Shown piece after piece: positions 47,543-61,046 of a stretch of 64,000 nt of DNA. The position numbers and the translations under genes are program-made. Every line of letters begins with the position of its first letter. Positions within the stretch are counted from its first letter, which is position 1. Source of the stretch: Alisma plantago-aquatica (lineage: Eukaryota; Streptophyta; Magnoliopsida; Alismatales; Alismataceae). The notes below the pieces were generated by a model. It was not told the origin of the DNA. It was given only the letters and a program-made list of their open reading frames with translations, and ran no database searches. Location: positions 1,061,916,744 to 1,061,980,743 of the forward strand of contig OY856412.1 in NCBI GenBank assembly GCA_963693085.1. The letters are read 5' to 3'.

Positions 47543-48097
47543 GGGTATTGGGGGCTTCTCAGTAGACAGCTCAGTGCAACCAGTTGCTCTGCAAGTTGTC
47601 GTTCTCTCTAGTTTTGGTAACCGAGAGAGAGCCCGAGCAAGTGCTTCCCGCAAAAGGGAGGTGCAACAAGGGAAGGACAACTGCAGTTGCAACTGGTAGC
47701 AGGAGAGCGTGTTGGCGACTAGTACGTCAACAGGAGGGTGCGACTCCTTCCAATTCCTTGTGGGACAAGGAGTGTGGAGTTCGAGGTGGTCCGTGTGGAC
47801 TACTACAGAGGCGGGAGGACACTGCCTCTCAAGAGGACAACTGTCATCCGACAGTTCGGTAGGAGGAGGAGTCGTCAGTCCCGATGCGACCAGGAGCTGC
47901 ACAGACGCCATCCAAGACCGGAGTTGAAGACCGCGCATTCCATGAGGTATGGTCGCCGAGCAAGCCTCGGGACAAGGTATGATTCCACAAACCATCCTTT
48001 CCTATTATATAGACGTTGACGCGTTTCCTCGGTATGGGTTGGGGGAGAATTTTTTTTTGTTTTCACTGCCTTCTCTGTCTCCCCTAAAACCCAACAG

Positions 48098-48111
48098 TGG
48101 TATCAGAGCCA
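48098..48111 (+). other. Primer-binding site of Copia-C, initiator tRNA-Met
   Basis: TGGTATCAGAGCCA, 14 nt complementary to the tRNA 3' end, one base after the LTR. Confidence 0.95.
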
Positions 48112-49545
48112 CGTCAACTGTTCTATATTTTAGGAATATCGATATGATCGATTTTGGTTTGTCGCCTTTATTTATTGCATACGATGCGAATAATATCGGC
48201 TTTATGCATGTCCAATCCTAAATCCACAAATCCCAAATTACATATATGATATGTATTATTAATGTACTCGATACACATCACCCTTAAACGAGTTTTGTGG
48301 TGGATGTGTGTAGCGTGATTATGGCCTATAAACCCCTATCTGTGTGTGGTTGTTTGTGGTTGCTTGCATCTCAGTCTGCGGACCGAACTTCCCTCTCTTA
48401 TTCCTGATGCAACTCAAAATAATTCGAGATTATTTCCTATCTTTGCTCCCCCCGAATGTAACTCGGGGTTTCCCTTTTTTAAAAGCAATGTAATTATTAG
48501 GATAAATTTTTTTCCTGTTATGTCGAAGACCGGAGGACATCTGAAGACAGCTGAAATGATCGGTTCAAGGTGTGAACCGATCGATTTACGTTCCAGACGA
48601 TTGGTTCAAGGAGTGAACCGATCGGTTGATGACCGGTTCGAAGAGCGAAACGAGCGGGTGGCAGACAAGAAGAGATGCACGATGACCAAGACAACCGATC
48701 GGTTGAAGGAGCCAACCGATCGGCTGGTGGCACCCTGACGACCGGGCCAGACGAGCAATCAATCATATGATGAGTTGATGTACTCCGAAGGCAAAGGCAC
48801 AGATTTCATCTTGTACAGGTTGCATGTGATGTAGACCTAGATGACCGTGATTCCTCTTGGCTCGAGGAATCACATTAGGATGGCCATAATCATCGCTTTT
48901 ATCATTTTGTGCATGTTTTCTGTGGGATATAGCATGTATATGATACATACTATGTATTGTGGTGATTGGATATGTATATGTATATAAAAACCAAATCCCT
49001 CATTAAAATATTAAGTCTTATATGCCTTCCATTAGCGGCACACATGAAAAGCTCGATCGACCAAGCGTAGGTTACGCCAAAGCGTGGTGCACCGTCTATC
49101 TTGTGGAAGTGTGAAGGGTAGACATGTAGGTTCTGCCAAAGCAGGGTGCATGTTTACCGTGTCGGCTTTTGGGTTAGACTTAACTGGTGATTCTTAGAGC
49201 GTCTAAGACCAGAGGCAAGGAATGTTCATGGCAAGGTGTTGTGCATGTTCATTCAACAAGAGTTGCATATGATGCAATTGGCAAGAGTTGCCTACCTGAG
49301 AGATCTAAGTTGTGGGTGATCAGCCAAAGCTGACTCATGACTTAGAGGATTTCAGGATCTTGCCCGCTAGAAGGTTGTACGCTGCAATATTCCGAATTGA
49401 TGGTGAGGGCCATCAATTTGAAGTAAAATAATGGGAGCGATAATTAATTAAAGGCCTAATTATATCGTCAAAATTTTCAAATCAATCAAATAAGTCAAAA
49501 ATGAGTTTTTGGACGAAAATTGCATATTTTCCTTTTGTAGTTCAA
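48112..49545 (+). other. Copia-C leader
   Basis: 1.4 kb between PBS and gag ATG without coding signal. Holds a second palindrome cluster (48555-48735). The stretch 48840-49020 is conserved in Copia-A (22640-22830). Confidence 0.7.
48555..48735. repeat. Palindrome cluster in Copia-C leader
   Basis: Units ATCGGTTCAAGG-TGTGAACCGATC, AACCGATCGGTTGA and GCCAACCGATCGGCTGG, the same words as in the U3 cluster but downstream of the PBS, so present in the genomic RNA. Confidence 0.8.
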
Positions 49546-50400
49546 ATGGCAACAAACAACAACAACTTTTCTTTGCGATCGGTCCTTGACAAGGACAAAC
49601 TAAATGGGACGAACTTCCACGACTGGTATCAGACATTGAGAATTGTTCTCACTCAAGAGCGAAATCTCTATGTCCTGGATACTCCAATTCCAGAGGAACC
49701 CGCTCCTAATGCACCAAAGGCAGAAAGGGATGCTTACAAGAAGCATGCTGATGATGCCATTGATGCAAAGTGCTTGATGATATGTTCCATGAACCATGAG
49801 TTGCAGAGACGACATGAGAACATGGGTGTCATTGAGATGATTCAGCATCTTAGGAACATGTATGAAGATCAGGCACGACAAGAGAGATACAATGTTTCTA
49901 GGGCGCTGTTCAAGTGTGTCATGACAGAAGGAGATCCAGTTGGTCCTCACACACTCAAGATGATTGGGTATGTGGAGAACCTACAGAGACTGGGATTTCC
50001 ACTGAGCTAAGAGTTGGCTACTGACGTGATACTGCAATCGTTGCCAGAATCATACAGTCAGTTTGTGATGAACTACAACACGAACAACTTTGATAGGCCA
50101 CTGTCAGAGTTGTTGGGCATGTTGAGGACAGCCGAGATACAGATGAAGAAGGACAAGCCTAAGGCTGTGATGGTGATCACGAGCAAGAAAGGCTAGTCCA
50201 AGCGCAAGGGCAAGGGCAAAGCTAAGAAAGGTTCTGATGCTAGCCAGGAGCCCAAGACGACTTCAGCTCTCAAGGCCAAGGGAGGCGTGACCAAGAAAGG
50301 AAATTGCCACCACTATCAAAAGCCAGGACATTGGAAAAGGAATTGTCCTCTCTATCTGGAAGAACAAAAGAAGAAGGAGGCGACTGAAGCCTCTACTTAA
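49546..50400 (+). pseudogene. Copia-C gag
   Basis: 285 codons from ATG 49546 (MATNNNNFSLRSVLDKDKLN) to TAA 50398-50400 in one frame, with two internal stops (TAA 50008-50010, where Copia-B has Gln; TAG 50194-50196). UBN2-type copia gag: WYQTLRIVLTQE near 49624, CSMNHELQRRHENMG near 49786, IGYVENLQRLGFPL near 49963, LLGMLRTAEIQMKKDK near 50110. A Lys-rich stretch precedes the zinc knuckle near 50306, which reads C-x2-Y-x4-H-x4-C: the second Cys is Tyr. Upstream ATG 49501 is in frame, but 49546 matches the start region of Copia-B. The protein would package element RNA. Confidence 0.9.
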
Positions 50401-52791
50401 AGGTGTCATGAAAGTAAACTTGTAACACTTTTTGAGGTATATGATACCAAGATGTAAAGTGTAAAGCACTCATAATTGGGGCAAGTGTTGCTGCCATAGA
50501 TAGAGTACTTTAGTTTATTTTCATCCCACAAGGCATGTAATACAGTTATGAACTGCTATTTCATATATTGCCAAAAGATAGAAACACTTTATTTTGCATA
50601 TTGTATGCCAATGATGGCAATTAATAAAGTTGAGTTTTCAATCTTAAAGATATGATCTTTGTGGAAATGCCTTGTTTATCTTGTGGTACTCGATATGCAT
50701 AAGATAAAATGATACCTAAAGTTATTGATAACTCAAACAATCAAATTAGCATCAATCATGAGAAATTCATTTCTAGTGTCCATATGATGGATAAATCTAG
50801 ACTCTTTTGGTTAGAGAACCAGTAAGAGACATGAATATCTTGGACATGATTAATCAATCTTCACTAATGGTAGTGAGAGAATGATTATCCTATTAGGTAT
50901 AATACATGTGATGTATCTACATACCTATTGAAATGAGTGCTAATACTTCAAATGGTGTTTAGAGAAATACCAATTTGAGTATCTTGAAGTGTTCAAGATT
51001 ATCATAGATGAAGTACAAATTTGGTAAAGTGTTAATTCTTGATGAGATCAATGAATGAAATACTTGGACCAAATGTTTGAGATCCTTTTTGAGTGATTAT
51101 GAGAGTGTATCATAGTGAACTCATGATTAAGGCATGGTGATGTCTAAATCAAGAAGGAATCATACTCTAAAGAGTTAGAGAATGATTATCAAATAACTAA
51201 ATTCTTATTAATAAAAGAATACCCCACACTAATAAAGGACATTAAGAATCATAAGGAGTTGTGAGTTTGTATATCCTTGACAGATACACCTCAATCATCT
51301 ATGTGATGAGTTGTTCATATGATGAGTCAACTATCCAGATGAATATGAGGAATCAGATTTTGAGTTATGGAATAAAACCATTACATCCTAAATGACTTCC
51401 ATGTGAACCATAAGGTATGACCTTGATGGTAGCACTCATTGGATCATATCCATAAGTGCAAGTAAGTCTTAAATGTTAAGACACATGGATAACATTTGAG
51501 AAGGATGATGCTTGTTGATTGCAACTTAATGACTAAGACATTTGGCATATGGATACTAAAACCGCATTTCTATGAGGAATAAAACTAGGATGTGTACGTG
51601 ACACATCCTATAAGGTTTATGAATCCACTAATGCAAATGAAGTCTAAAAGTTACAATGGACTAATCAATATAATTGATTGAGTACAAGAAACTCAAAATT
51701 GGATCTTTACTTTGATGATATAGTCAAAGGGTTTGACAGATATGTCAAAGATAAAGAAGGGATCTGTGATTTAGTGGGAGCGTGTTCACATTCCACATAT
51801 TGATGTGAAATGGAAATGTTCTAAAATGGAAATCCAAAAGTGGAAATTATCTTTAAGGAAGATAGAGATGTTTCCTATATGATAGGAATAGAGATCTATA
51901 GAGATAGTTCTCGAAAATCTCTTGACCTGGAAAGAGAAAGCATACATTGGCAATATGTACTAAAGGGTTTAGTATGCACAGATTCAGTGGGAGAAAACTT
52001 GTCCATGTTATATGGATATTAGTATCCCAAGGCCAAGTGTCCAATTCTTATGAAGAATGGGAACACTAAGAATAGATATGGATTTATCATGTATGCAATC
52101 ATCCCATTATCCTGCATGTATGACATAGCAAGAATAAAATGCATTCATCATCTTGTATGTAGGACATGGCAATATGATGTGCTCATCATGATAACTCGTA
52201 TGTAGGACATGACGAGTGGATGTCTATCTACTTCCAGTAAGGGTTACTGGAATACCATAAGAACTTGATAAGTACTTGGGAAGTACTAGATCTATGGAGA
52301 TAAGGGAGAGTTCGATGTAAAGAGTTACATTGATGCGAACTTCCGAAAGGATAGAAAATTAATCGCAAAATATACATAGGATGTATAAAAGTGAAAGTTT
52401 GTTGATAATTGGAAGTGTTCCAATAAAACCATTTAAAAGGAAAAGCCGAGTATCTATGCGTTAGAGAATAGAAGTAGATACTATATGGATATGGAAGTTC
52501 ATGATATGAACTTATAGATATTCCATTCATTGATGACAAGTATGGAATCCTTGATCATGCAATGTGGCTAAAGGTTAGCAAAGGAATACTAGATCACATA
52601 TTACGACAACTCCATCTCATACGTGTGACGTACAATGAAGAGATGTGAGACATGCAATTTAAAACTGACTTTGGCAAGGTGTTTCCATAACTCACTATGT
52701 TGGCACTAGAGCACAGTAACATGTGGGACATGTTTGAATATCATTATGAATATGATTCAAGAGTGATTGGCTCGCAGTGCAAGTGGGAGTC
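50401..52791 (+). pseudogene. Copia-C pol remnant
   Basis: Only 2.4 kb remain for pol, against more than 3 kb in intact copia elements. RT pieces: block GIWILKPHFYEE with the following DVYVTHPIRFMNP near 51545-51640, and SYMIGIEIYRDSSRKSLDLE near 51870-51930. Protease and integrase are not recognised; RNase H is only hinted at near 52370-52640. It ends at AAGTGGGAGTC (PPT) before the 3' LTR. Confidence 0.65.
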
Positions 52792-55008
52792 TGTTGGTAT
52801 GTATGCCCTGAGAGCCAATCATGGGATGATTGGTGGGATACATTAAGATTGATTTGATAAAAATCAAAGGCAAGCTTCCAATTCTTTCTGGTTCAGTCAT
52901 ATGAGATAGTGATAGAACATATGGAATGTCTAGAGAATGACAATACTCAATGACGTATGCTTTCAGGTTAAGGACCTGAATGATGAGATCATACAAATGC
53001 TAAGAGTTTGTACATTCTTGTTATGTCCCTAGTCGGATGTCATTGTGGAAGGTAGATAGACAACAATGACACACAAGACTAGATTGTGGTGTTGGTTGAT
53101 GACAGAATCTCATTAGTCATGATATAGAGATATCAAACCAAACACATAGGTACTTGTTAGTGAACAAGTGTACCGGACAGACCCACCGTGAGTTTGACAC
53201 ATGGAACCAGTCACTGTCAGTACTCACAGTGATGGTGGTGAGTGTGATTCTTTGACCTAAAATCACTACACTCAACACATGTCGTTGGGCACACTTTGAC
53301 ATCATCAAACGCAATCCTGAAACATGGGTTGTTATAAAGGTGATGATTGGGTGGCTTTGACACATGGGGCTTTTGAGGGGTGAGTGATAGATATGGGATT
53401 TGTCCCTCCTGAGGGAGTTTGATATCCAAGGCCACTTGATGAGTAGGATTGAGATAGGCGTGCGCACGCATGTGTGAATCAGTATGTGATATTGATGTCA
53501 TACATGTCTCCTTCAATCTACTCTGAGATCAAGAAAGTGAATGAACATTGACAGGATGACTGTTCCATGCCTTGAGTTCATTCGGGATATCAGTGACAAA
53601 GGAATTATACATTCACTATAACACCATTCACAGATTGTAGGATGAAAGTTGTTCTCCAACTTTCTACTTTCACTTAGGTAGCAATGATGTGTGACTAGGC
53701 ACCACTCTTTGCTTGTGAAGTCATAAGTGTTATGGACTTTCACTGCCAACGTGAAATGGACCTGCAGGGTCACACACATAGGATTTAACCTGGAAGAGGA
53801 GTTTTATCCACAAAGCAATGTTTAGATTGATTACTAAAGGAGTTTAGTAGTTCAATTAAACACTCAATTAATCGATAACTCAATATCATACTGTTCAAGG
53901 TGTTAGACGCATTGATTGGAGTATCGAATTGATTGAAATCACATTTGACTGATTCTACACAACCTGCACTCCCAACCAATCGGTTCATGTGATGAACCGG
54001 TCGACTGAGGTTGCTGAACCGGTCGGCTCACTTGTTGAACCGATCGGCTCATGCACAGAGTGAAACGACCGGTTCAAGTGTTGAATTGATCGGTTCAACT
54101 GGTGCAATCGAGCAACTTGGGAAAGTAGGATTGGTGAGAATTTTCCTTTCGTTTCAATTATCCAATTTGATTGGAAATAAGATTGGTATTCGATACCGAT
54201 TGGAAACAAAAGAAGGATAGTCAATTGGGAACCAACCTGGAACCCCAACTGACCGATTCATGAGTGAACCGATCGGTTCAAGGGTCCCAAATGATCGGTT
54301 CAGGTCCCCAACCGACTGGTTGACTTGTGAACCGACCGGTTCAGGTTGCGAGTTGGTTGCTTTTGTGGAAAATCTCGAACCCTTCTACCCCTACTTTTAG
54401 TCCCGCATTGCCCGGGATAGAGAACCCTGTCCCATGACCCTCCTATATATATAGGGGTATTGGGGGCTTCTCAGTAGACAACTCAGTGCAACCAGTTGCT
54501 CTGCAAGTTGTCGTTCTCTCTGGTTTTGGTAACCGAGAGAGAGCCCGAGCAAGTGCTTCCCGCAAAAGAGAGGTGAAGCAAGGAAAGGACAACTGCAGTT
54601 GCAACTGGCAGTAGGAGAGCATGTTGGTGACTAGTACGTCAACAGGAGGGTGTGAATCCTTCAACTTCCTTATGGGACAAGGAGTGTGAAGTTCCAGGTG
54701 GTCCGTGTGGACTACTACAGAGGCGGGAGGACACTGCCTCTCAGGAGGACAACTGTCATCTGACAGTCCGGTAGGAGGAGGAGTCGTCAGTCCCAGTGCG
54801 ACCAGGAGCTGCAAAGACGCCATCCAAGACCGGAGTTGAAGACCGTGCATTGCGCGAGGTATTGTCGCCGAGCAAGCCTCGGGACAAGGTATGATTCCAT
54901 AAACCATCCTTTCCTATTATATAGACGTTGACGCGTTTCCTCGGTATGGGTTGGGGGAGAATTTTTTTTTGTTTCTGCTGCCTTCTCGGTCTCCCCTAAA
55001 ACCCAACA
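52792..55008 (+). repeat. Copia-C 3' LTR
   Basis: 2,217 bp, collinear with the 5' LTR at a few percent divergence. Palindrome cluster 53970-54350. Confidence 0.95.
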
Positions 55009-56342
55009 GAAAAGACATTAGAGATGGAGAAGAATTGATATGAATAGTGGTGGAGATGGAAGGGGTGGGGGCACCCCTCTTTGTCCAAGAGCACACAATA
55101 GATACCCTAAGAATGGGTCCCTCTTCCATTGGTGATGCCCTCATCCGAGCACCTACGTGACCACCAGTTTCCATGATATTCGTTCGTTGGGTGTGAGGGT
55201 GGGCACGAATGCGCACCACATTCTCCCTAGCCTGCGTCTAGCCAGTGCCTTATCTTTAGGGTGATGGCTTGCTGATCATACAACCAGTTGATCAGTAGGT
55301 TCAAATTAGTTGGTGGAAGTCCTTGTTGATGTGGTGAGTGCATGAAGTGGTCCTCCCAGGGGATGTAGGTATCTTGGGAGTAGTAGAATTGGAGATCCCA
55401 TCCAGATTGTATCTCGTCGGTTGCCAAAGGGGCACAATGTGAATGTTAAAGTCCACCATTGAGGTTGTTGGTTGTGGATGCCATCAGTGATGTTGTGATG
55501 GGATGAAAAAGAATTCACAACCTTAAGATCATCGTGAGGAAGATTTCAGTGCGTCTAGGCCCTGTGCCTCATTCCCTTTCTAACTACAAATTAGAGGCTT
55601 TTAGGGTGACACATTATTAAGAAAAATATAGTTAAAATATCATCATTAATCCATGCGACAAGTTCTTAACAATCATAGAAGCAAGATTTTAGTCGCTTAA
55701 AGTTTGATCCCTGAAGCAAGACCACACAAACCAAAATCAAGGATATCTTTGTGAGGTCAAGACAAGTTGAGTGTGTTGCAACTCTTTATCTGTAGTGTCC
55801 TACTCAGTCCACTAAGGTCATTAGAATCCACTGCTTCATCGGACAGACACTAGAGATCCACAAAATTGACATCTCTCGACAAATCGAAGGGGTAAGTGAC
55901 AATGGGAGGTCATGGCGAAGTCGAAGGACTACTATGGTGGTCAGTGGTAATGACCAGGAGTGAAGAGTTGTTGGAAAATAGCAGGGAGAGTTGGATTTGA
56001 AATAGGAATGTACCTTCCCTTTAGTTGAATTGAGGTCGTATGATGCATCCTGGGGTCTAGTCAGATAGTTTTGAATCTTCTTTGTGGCCTGCAAACTATC
56101 AGGGTTGTTTCTCCGACTTCCCACTCTACAACTCGACGAAGGCCTTGTCGACTCAAAGGGGATATGCTTGTGGCTACCTTCTGGGTTTGTGGGAAGGTCG
56201 TTAGATTCCCAAGGATGGTTTATAAGAAGTTAATTGCTTGTAGGTTGTGAGGACAGTTGCAAGGAATCAAAGTTTGGAAATGAAATAGGTGGAGGATAAC
56301 TTAAGGCAAAAATCTGTAATCGAGATGAGAGGAGGGTTGGAG
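55009..56342. other. Host sequence between Copia-C and Copia-D (probably Athila-3 internal)
   Basis: Begins with the right GAAAA duplication. About 1.3 kb with only short frames (up to 106 codons, minus strand) and no known motif. By position it continues 44673-45861. Confidence 0.4.
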
Positions 56343-58521
56343 TGTTGGATTTTACGTGGTTAGAGTAGGAAGCAAAAACAAAAATTTACTTAACCATAAA
56401 CCCATAACCAACAAATCATATCAACATCTATGTAATGGGAAGGATGATTTTAGCGAGTTATACCTAGTCCTAAGGCTTGCTCAATGACTATACCTCACAA
56501 CAAGTGCGGTCTTCAACCACCTATTTTTGATGGCATCTATGCAGCTCCTGGTCTTGACCTAGACTGCAGTTGACTGTCATCCTCCTAAGTGGTAGAAGTC
56601 TCCCGCCTCTATAGATAGTCCACAAGGACTACCAAGAACTCTAGTCATCCTAAAGAACGGACTAAAAGGAGTTGTCCCCTTCTGTCAGTGTACTAGTCAC
56701 CGGCACACTCTCCTACAACTAGTTACTTTTCTGCAGTTGTTTTTCCCTCATTGTTCCTCCCTGGATGAGTAGAACTTGCTTGGGCTCTCTCGGTTACCAA
56801 AACTAGAGAGGACAACAACTTTGTAGAGCAACTGATGTTCTGAGTTGTGTCTCAGGAGAAGCCCCCTGTACCCCTCTATTTATTGTAGAGGGAGGGGTCA
56901 GGGTTCCTAGTTTGTGCGGAAGTAAAAGGGTTTGGAATTTCCATGAATAATTTGCACTATGACAGGCAAACTGATCGTTTCATAAATGAACTGGTCATTT
57001 GGCAAGGTGAGCCGATCGGTTCACTAGTGAAACAGTCGGTTGGGAGTGTGAACCGGTCGATTCACTTAGTTAACTGGTCGTTTCACTTCGCAGACTTGCC
57101 TACAATTGACTTTCCTTATTCATTTCTAACTAACACAAAGATTAATTCTTGTCCCAATCGAATTGAACAAGTGAAATGAAAAACTTTTCTCACAAACTAG
57201 GAAAATCCAACACGGCTTGTTTGTACAAGTGAACTAATTGGTTCACCAGAGTGAACCAATCATCTCACTGGACATGAGCCGATCAATTCACCCAATGAAC
57301 CAGTTGGTTGGTGGTCTAGATTGTGCAAAACACAGTCAATTCAGTTCTCAATCAATCTGACACTCTAATCAGTTGGTTCAACACTTGCACTTGATGATTC
57401 TAAGTCAAGTCTATTGATTGAATGTTTGATTGAGTATCTAAACACTTTAGTAATCAATCCAAACATCAATCATGGATAAACTCCTCTTCTAGGTTAATCC
57501 TTTGTGTGTGACCCTATAGGTCCCATTTCACATTGGAAGTGAATGTCCATAACTAGATCATGACATCACAAGAAAAGAGCGGTACCTAATTGCACATCAG
57601 TGCTACCCAAGTGAAAAGAAAAGTTAGAGAACAACTTTCAACCCTATAGTCTGTGATTGGTGTTCCAGTGAATGTATACTTCCTTTGTCTCTAATATCCT
57701 GAATGAACTCAAGGCATGGAGTTGTCATCCTTTCAATGTTCATTCATGTTTCTTGAACTAGAGTAGACTATATGAGATATGTGTCTCATCAGTATCATAT
57801 ATTGATTCACATGTGCATGCACATGCCTTTCTCAGTATCGCTTATCAAGTGGCCTGGACATCATACTCCCTTAGGAGGGACAAATCCCATATCTATCACT
57901 CACATTCTATCTCATGTGTCAAAGCCACCCAATCATCACCGTTATAACAACCCATGTTTAGGACCGCGTTTGATGATGTCACATTCGAAGAGTGTAGTGA
58001 TTTCAGGTCACCCAATCACATTCGAAGAGTGTAGTGATTTCAGGTCTAAGAATCACAATCACCGCTGTCACTATGAGAGATGACTCTGACTACCATGTCA
58101 TGGTTCCATGTGTCACTCGCATGATGGGTCTGTCCGATACAATGTTCTCTAACATGTATCTATGTGCTTGGTTTGATATCATATATCATGATTAATGAGA
58201 CACTATCATCAACCAACACACACTCTAGTCTTGATCTGTCATTGTTATCTATCAACCTTCCACAATGACATCTGACTAGGGACATAATAAGAATGTACAT
58301 ACTCTTAGCATCCGTATGATCTCATTGTTCAAGTCACGTACTTGAAGACATACGTCATTGAGTATTGTCATTCTTTAGACATTCATTCTGCTCCATCATT
58401 TATCTCAAAATTGATTGAGCTAGAATAAATTGGAAGCTTGCCTTTAATATTTATCAAATCAATCATGACGTATGCCAATCCAATCATCACATGATTGGTT
58501 CTCAGGGCATACATAACAACA
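56343..58521 (-). mobile_element. Copia-D: solo LTR of the same copia family
   Basis: A single LTR (2,179 bp; + strand TGTTGGATTTTACG ... ACATAACAACA) flanked by a perfect 5-bp duplication TGGAG (56338-56342 and 58522-58526). No PBS, PPT or interior. This is the product of LTR-LTR recombination removing the element. TATA region (minus strand) near 56870-56885; palindrome-type units at 56966-57095 and 57228-57310. Confidence 0.95.
56966..57310. repeat. Palindrome cluster in solo LTR Copia-D
   Basis: Includes GAGCCGATCGGTTCAC, GTGAACCGGTCGATTCAC, GAACTGGTCATTTGG and GAACCAGTTGGTTGG, intermediate between the Copia-A and Copia-C forms. Confidence 0.75.
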
Positions 58522-61028
58522 TGGAGGAGATCCCCCTCAAGTTTTCTCGATGGTCATATAGTGACGGGGAAGGATCTTGGCCTCTCTGTAGCATGTGCAT
58601 AGGAGAGGACCAATGATGCAGAAGGAATGTTTATGGACACTACAAGTTAGGGTTCATGATGAAACCTAATATACTTGGGAGAGGAACTTGGTTCTATTGG
58701 TAGCGTTATCTGGGTCAGAGGCATAATGGAGGGAGGACAGATGAGGGGGAGCGTCAAAGTTACTAAAGGAGTCCAAGGAGAAAGAGGACTCGAGGTTGAA
58801 GATGCCCAACACCAGTTGGATCTGCATCCAACAGTCTCTAAAGGATCCATATGAAGACAGGACGAGTGAAATCAATAAAAATCAACAATTTTATCGAGAA
58901 TAGTATAGTTTGATTTATATTTGGATAAATATTAGATATGATCTTCTCTAATTAAAGTTGATCCATCTAGGGCTATCCAATTAACCTCAAAATTTGTATC
59001 CAAGATAAATAAGACCCAAAGAGATCGATTTTGGAGTCATATTTCACTTTTAGGATTATCTTGCATGTGTTTTTCTATATTTAGGGTTTACTCAACTTAT
59101 CTTGATATCAATTATCATACATCACATTTATTATCCATATCTGGGATTTAGATTCCAATTTTCGTCATATTTTCTACAAAATTTACATGACATTATTCTA
59201 CATGAATTATGATATTTTTACTCATAAAGTTGATTATCTCCATTTATTCCACAAGAAGTATTATAACTTGGGCTTTTTGCACTAGGTCCACCAGTTGACC
59301 TCTATTAGGAAAGACTTCATTAAAGATTATATAAAAGTTTTAGGATGTTACACAATTCACATGCAAAACATCCATAATAATAAAACCTAAAGATATTGAA
59401 TATGATCTAAACATATATTTTTATGTATCAAACATCAACTATCTCATTTCAATACGATATTTGTTGCATATGTACACCTAATAGTGAATGTATTGATGTG
59501 TAGTGGCCTATGAGGAAATTTTGGAAACATTTTTATTTATTTATCATAGTACATGGATGTAGATGAGTGAATTCACCCTCATATGCATAAAAGAACCTTG
59601 CCAAAGGTTATCTAAATTTTCTCATAACATGAGCTCATAACATACACTCATAAGTGAGATCAAATGTGTGGGAACATTCCCAAACTAGGTACTAGCTAGT
59701 TTACTCTTCGTGAGTAAATTTTTTGATGAGCTTTTCTAAATTAAATCATGTAAAAAAAATGAATCACTGTTATTTAAAGACAAAGCAATTCATGTTGAGA
59801 TAACAGATTAACCCATTCTTGAATGCTAGATAGATCTTTTCATTTATGGTTTTCACTCTGATGTCCAAGTAATTTAATCCACATTTCCCCATAGTTGTGT
59901 GCATAAAGCTATGTTGGCGAGTGAAGTCATCCACATATGTACCTAGACAACACTAAGAAAAGTTGACAAAAATTCCACAAAATCAAAGAAGATACCATAC
60001 ACCCATGTCTTATGTAAGACCCAATGTCAAATAATAGTCTCAAAGTAGAGAATATTCCTAGTGGGAAACACGGGGCCATCATATTTAGGTAAAATCCTAT
60101 AGAAGGTAACAAAGTCTAAAACCTAATTAAATTTGTGATAAACATTATCTCTTAAATATGTAACACCTAAGATAACGATCTAAAGTTATTCCAATAATAC
60201 ACATCCCAAAATGAAGAAAAATAAAATACATGAAAAATACTATTATTCAAATGTATTCCAAAATAAAAATAAATAAGAGAAATAGAGGCAACAATTATGG
60301 AAAAAACTGTAGACCATTAATATTTGTCATTCTTTCTACTCTTATTCCAAATCCTTACTCATTGTTCATTTGAGAAGAGGATTCTTTGCTATTTTATTGG
60401 ACATTAAAAGTTTGTAAGCTGATGGATAAAGGAAAAAAACTCCTTACAAAATTATAGTATTGTTCTTGATCAATGGGTATGTAGTAAATTGCCTTTTCCC
60501 ATGAAGAACTGATTGTTAGGGTTTTCAAAGTATAAAACATGATGCCCTTGTGATACCAAGATACATGTTATTTCTTGCCAAGTTTTCAAAAAATTACCAG
60601 ATTGAATCCCAAATTATTGACATTTAGCCCTTTATTGTAATACACTTGCATTTGTACCCATGAACTCAAAAGTTGGTATGGTCAAATTCCTAATTTTTTT
60701 TGGTGAGTTCCAAATATGAGTTATCCCCTCTTTGCAGGTGATTGTCCTTTGTGTAGAAAAGTACATGGTTATGCCTATAAAGTAACTCCATTATTTTGCA
60801 TGACACACTTCTCATCCTGCTTCTTGGTGTACAATAAATGGTCAATTATGACATGTCATTGAAAATATATAAGATATATTTTGGGATTTAAGTATTAACA
60901 CGTTCATATGTATATAAAAATTATGTCACCCTTATGATATTTTCATTTTAAGTTGTTCCAACTCTTATTTTTCCTCAATTAGGTAATAAGAGATGTATTA
61001 GGAGCTCATAAATATAGTACTTAAGTTC
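58522..61028. other. AT-rich intervening DNA, nothing recognised
   Basis: About 2.5 kb. The first 370 bp are of more balanced composition and may be the last of the Athila-3 internal region; the rest is AT-rich with no frame above 70 codons and no recognisable repeat. Confidence 0.4.
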
Positions 61029-61046
61029 AATGTTCACAATTAGGGA

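Larger units (their letters stand above)
45862..48096 (+). repeat. Copia-C 5' LTR
   Basis: TGTTGGTATGTATGCCCTGA ... AAAACCCAACA. TATA box at 47534. Long minus-strand frames in it (116 codons at 46187-46537, 176 codons at 47465-47995) have counterparts in the 3' LTR and are not genes. Confidence 0.95.
45862..55008 (+). mobile_element. Copia-C: best preserved Ty1/Copia element
   Basis: 9,147 bp with perfect 5-bp target duplication GAAAA (45857-45861 and 55009-55013), LTRs 45862-48096 (2,235 bp) and 52792-55008 (2,217 bp), a 14-nt iMet PBS, a nearly readable gag and a decayed pol. The 18-bp length difference between LTRs is exactly one 20-bp repeat unit lost from, and one TA gained by, the 3' LTR. 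Confidence 0.95.

Noticed and set aside
47465..47995. 176-codon minus-strand frame, also as 154 codons at 54443-54907
   Set aside because: An LTR shadow frame antisense to the element, overlapping the R-U5 region. Copies differ by stops and indels.
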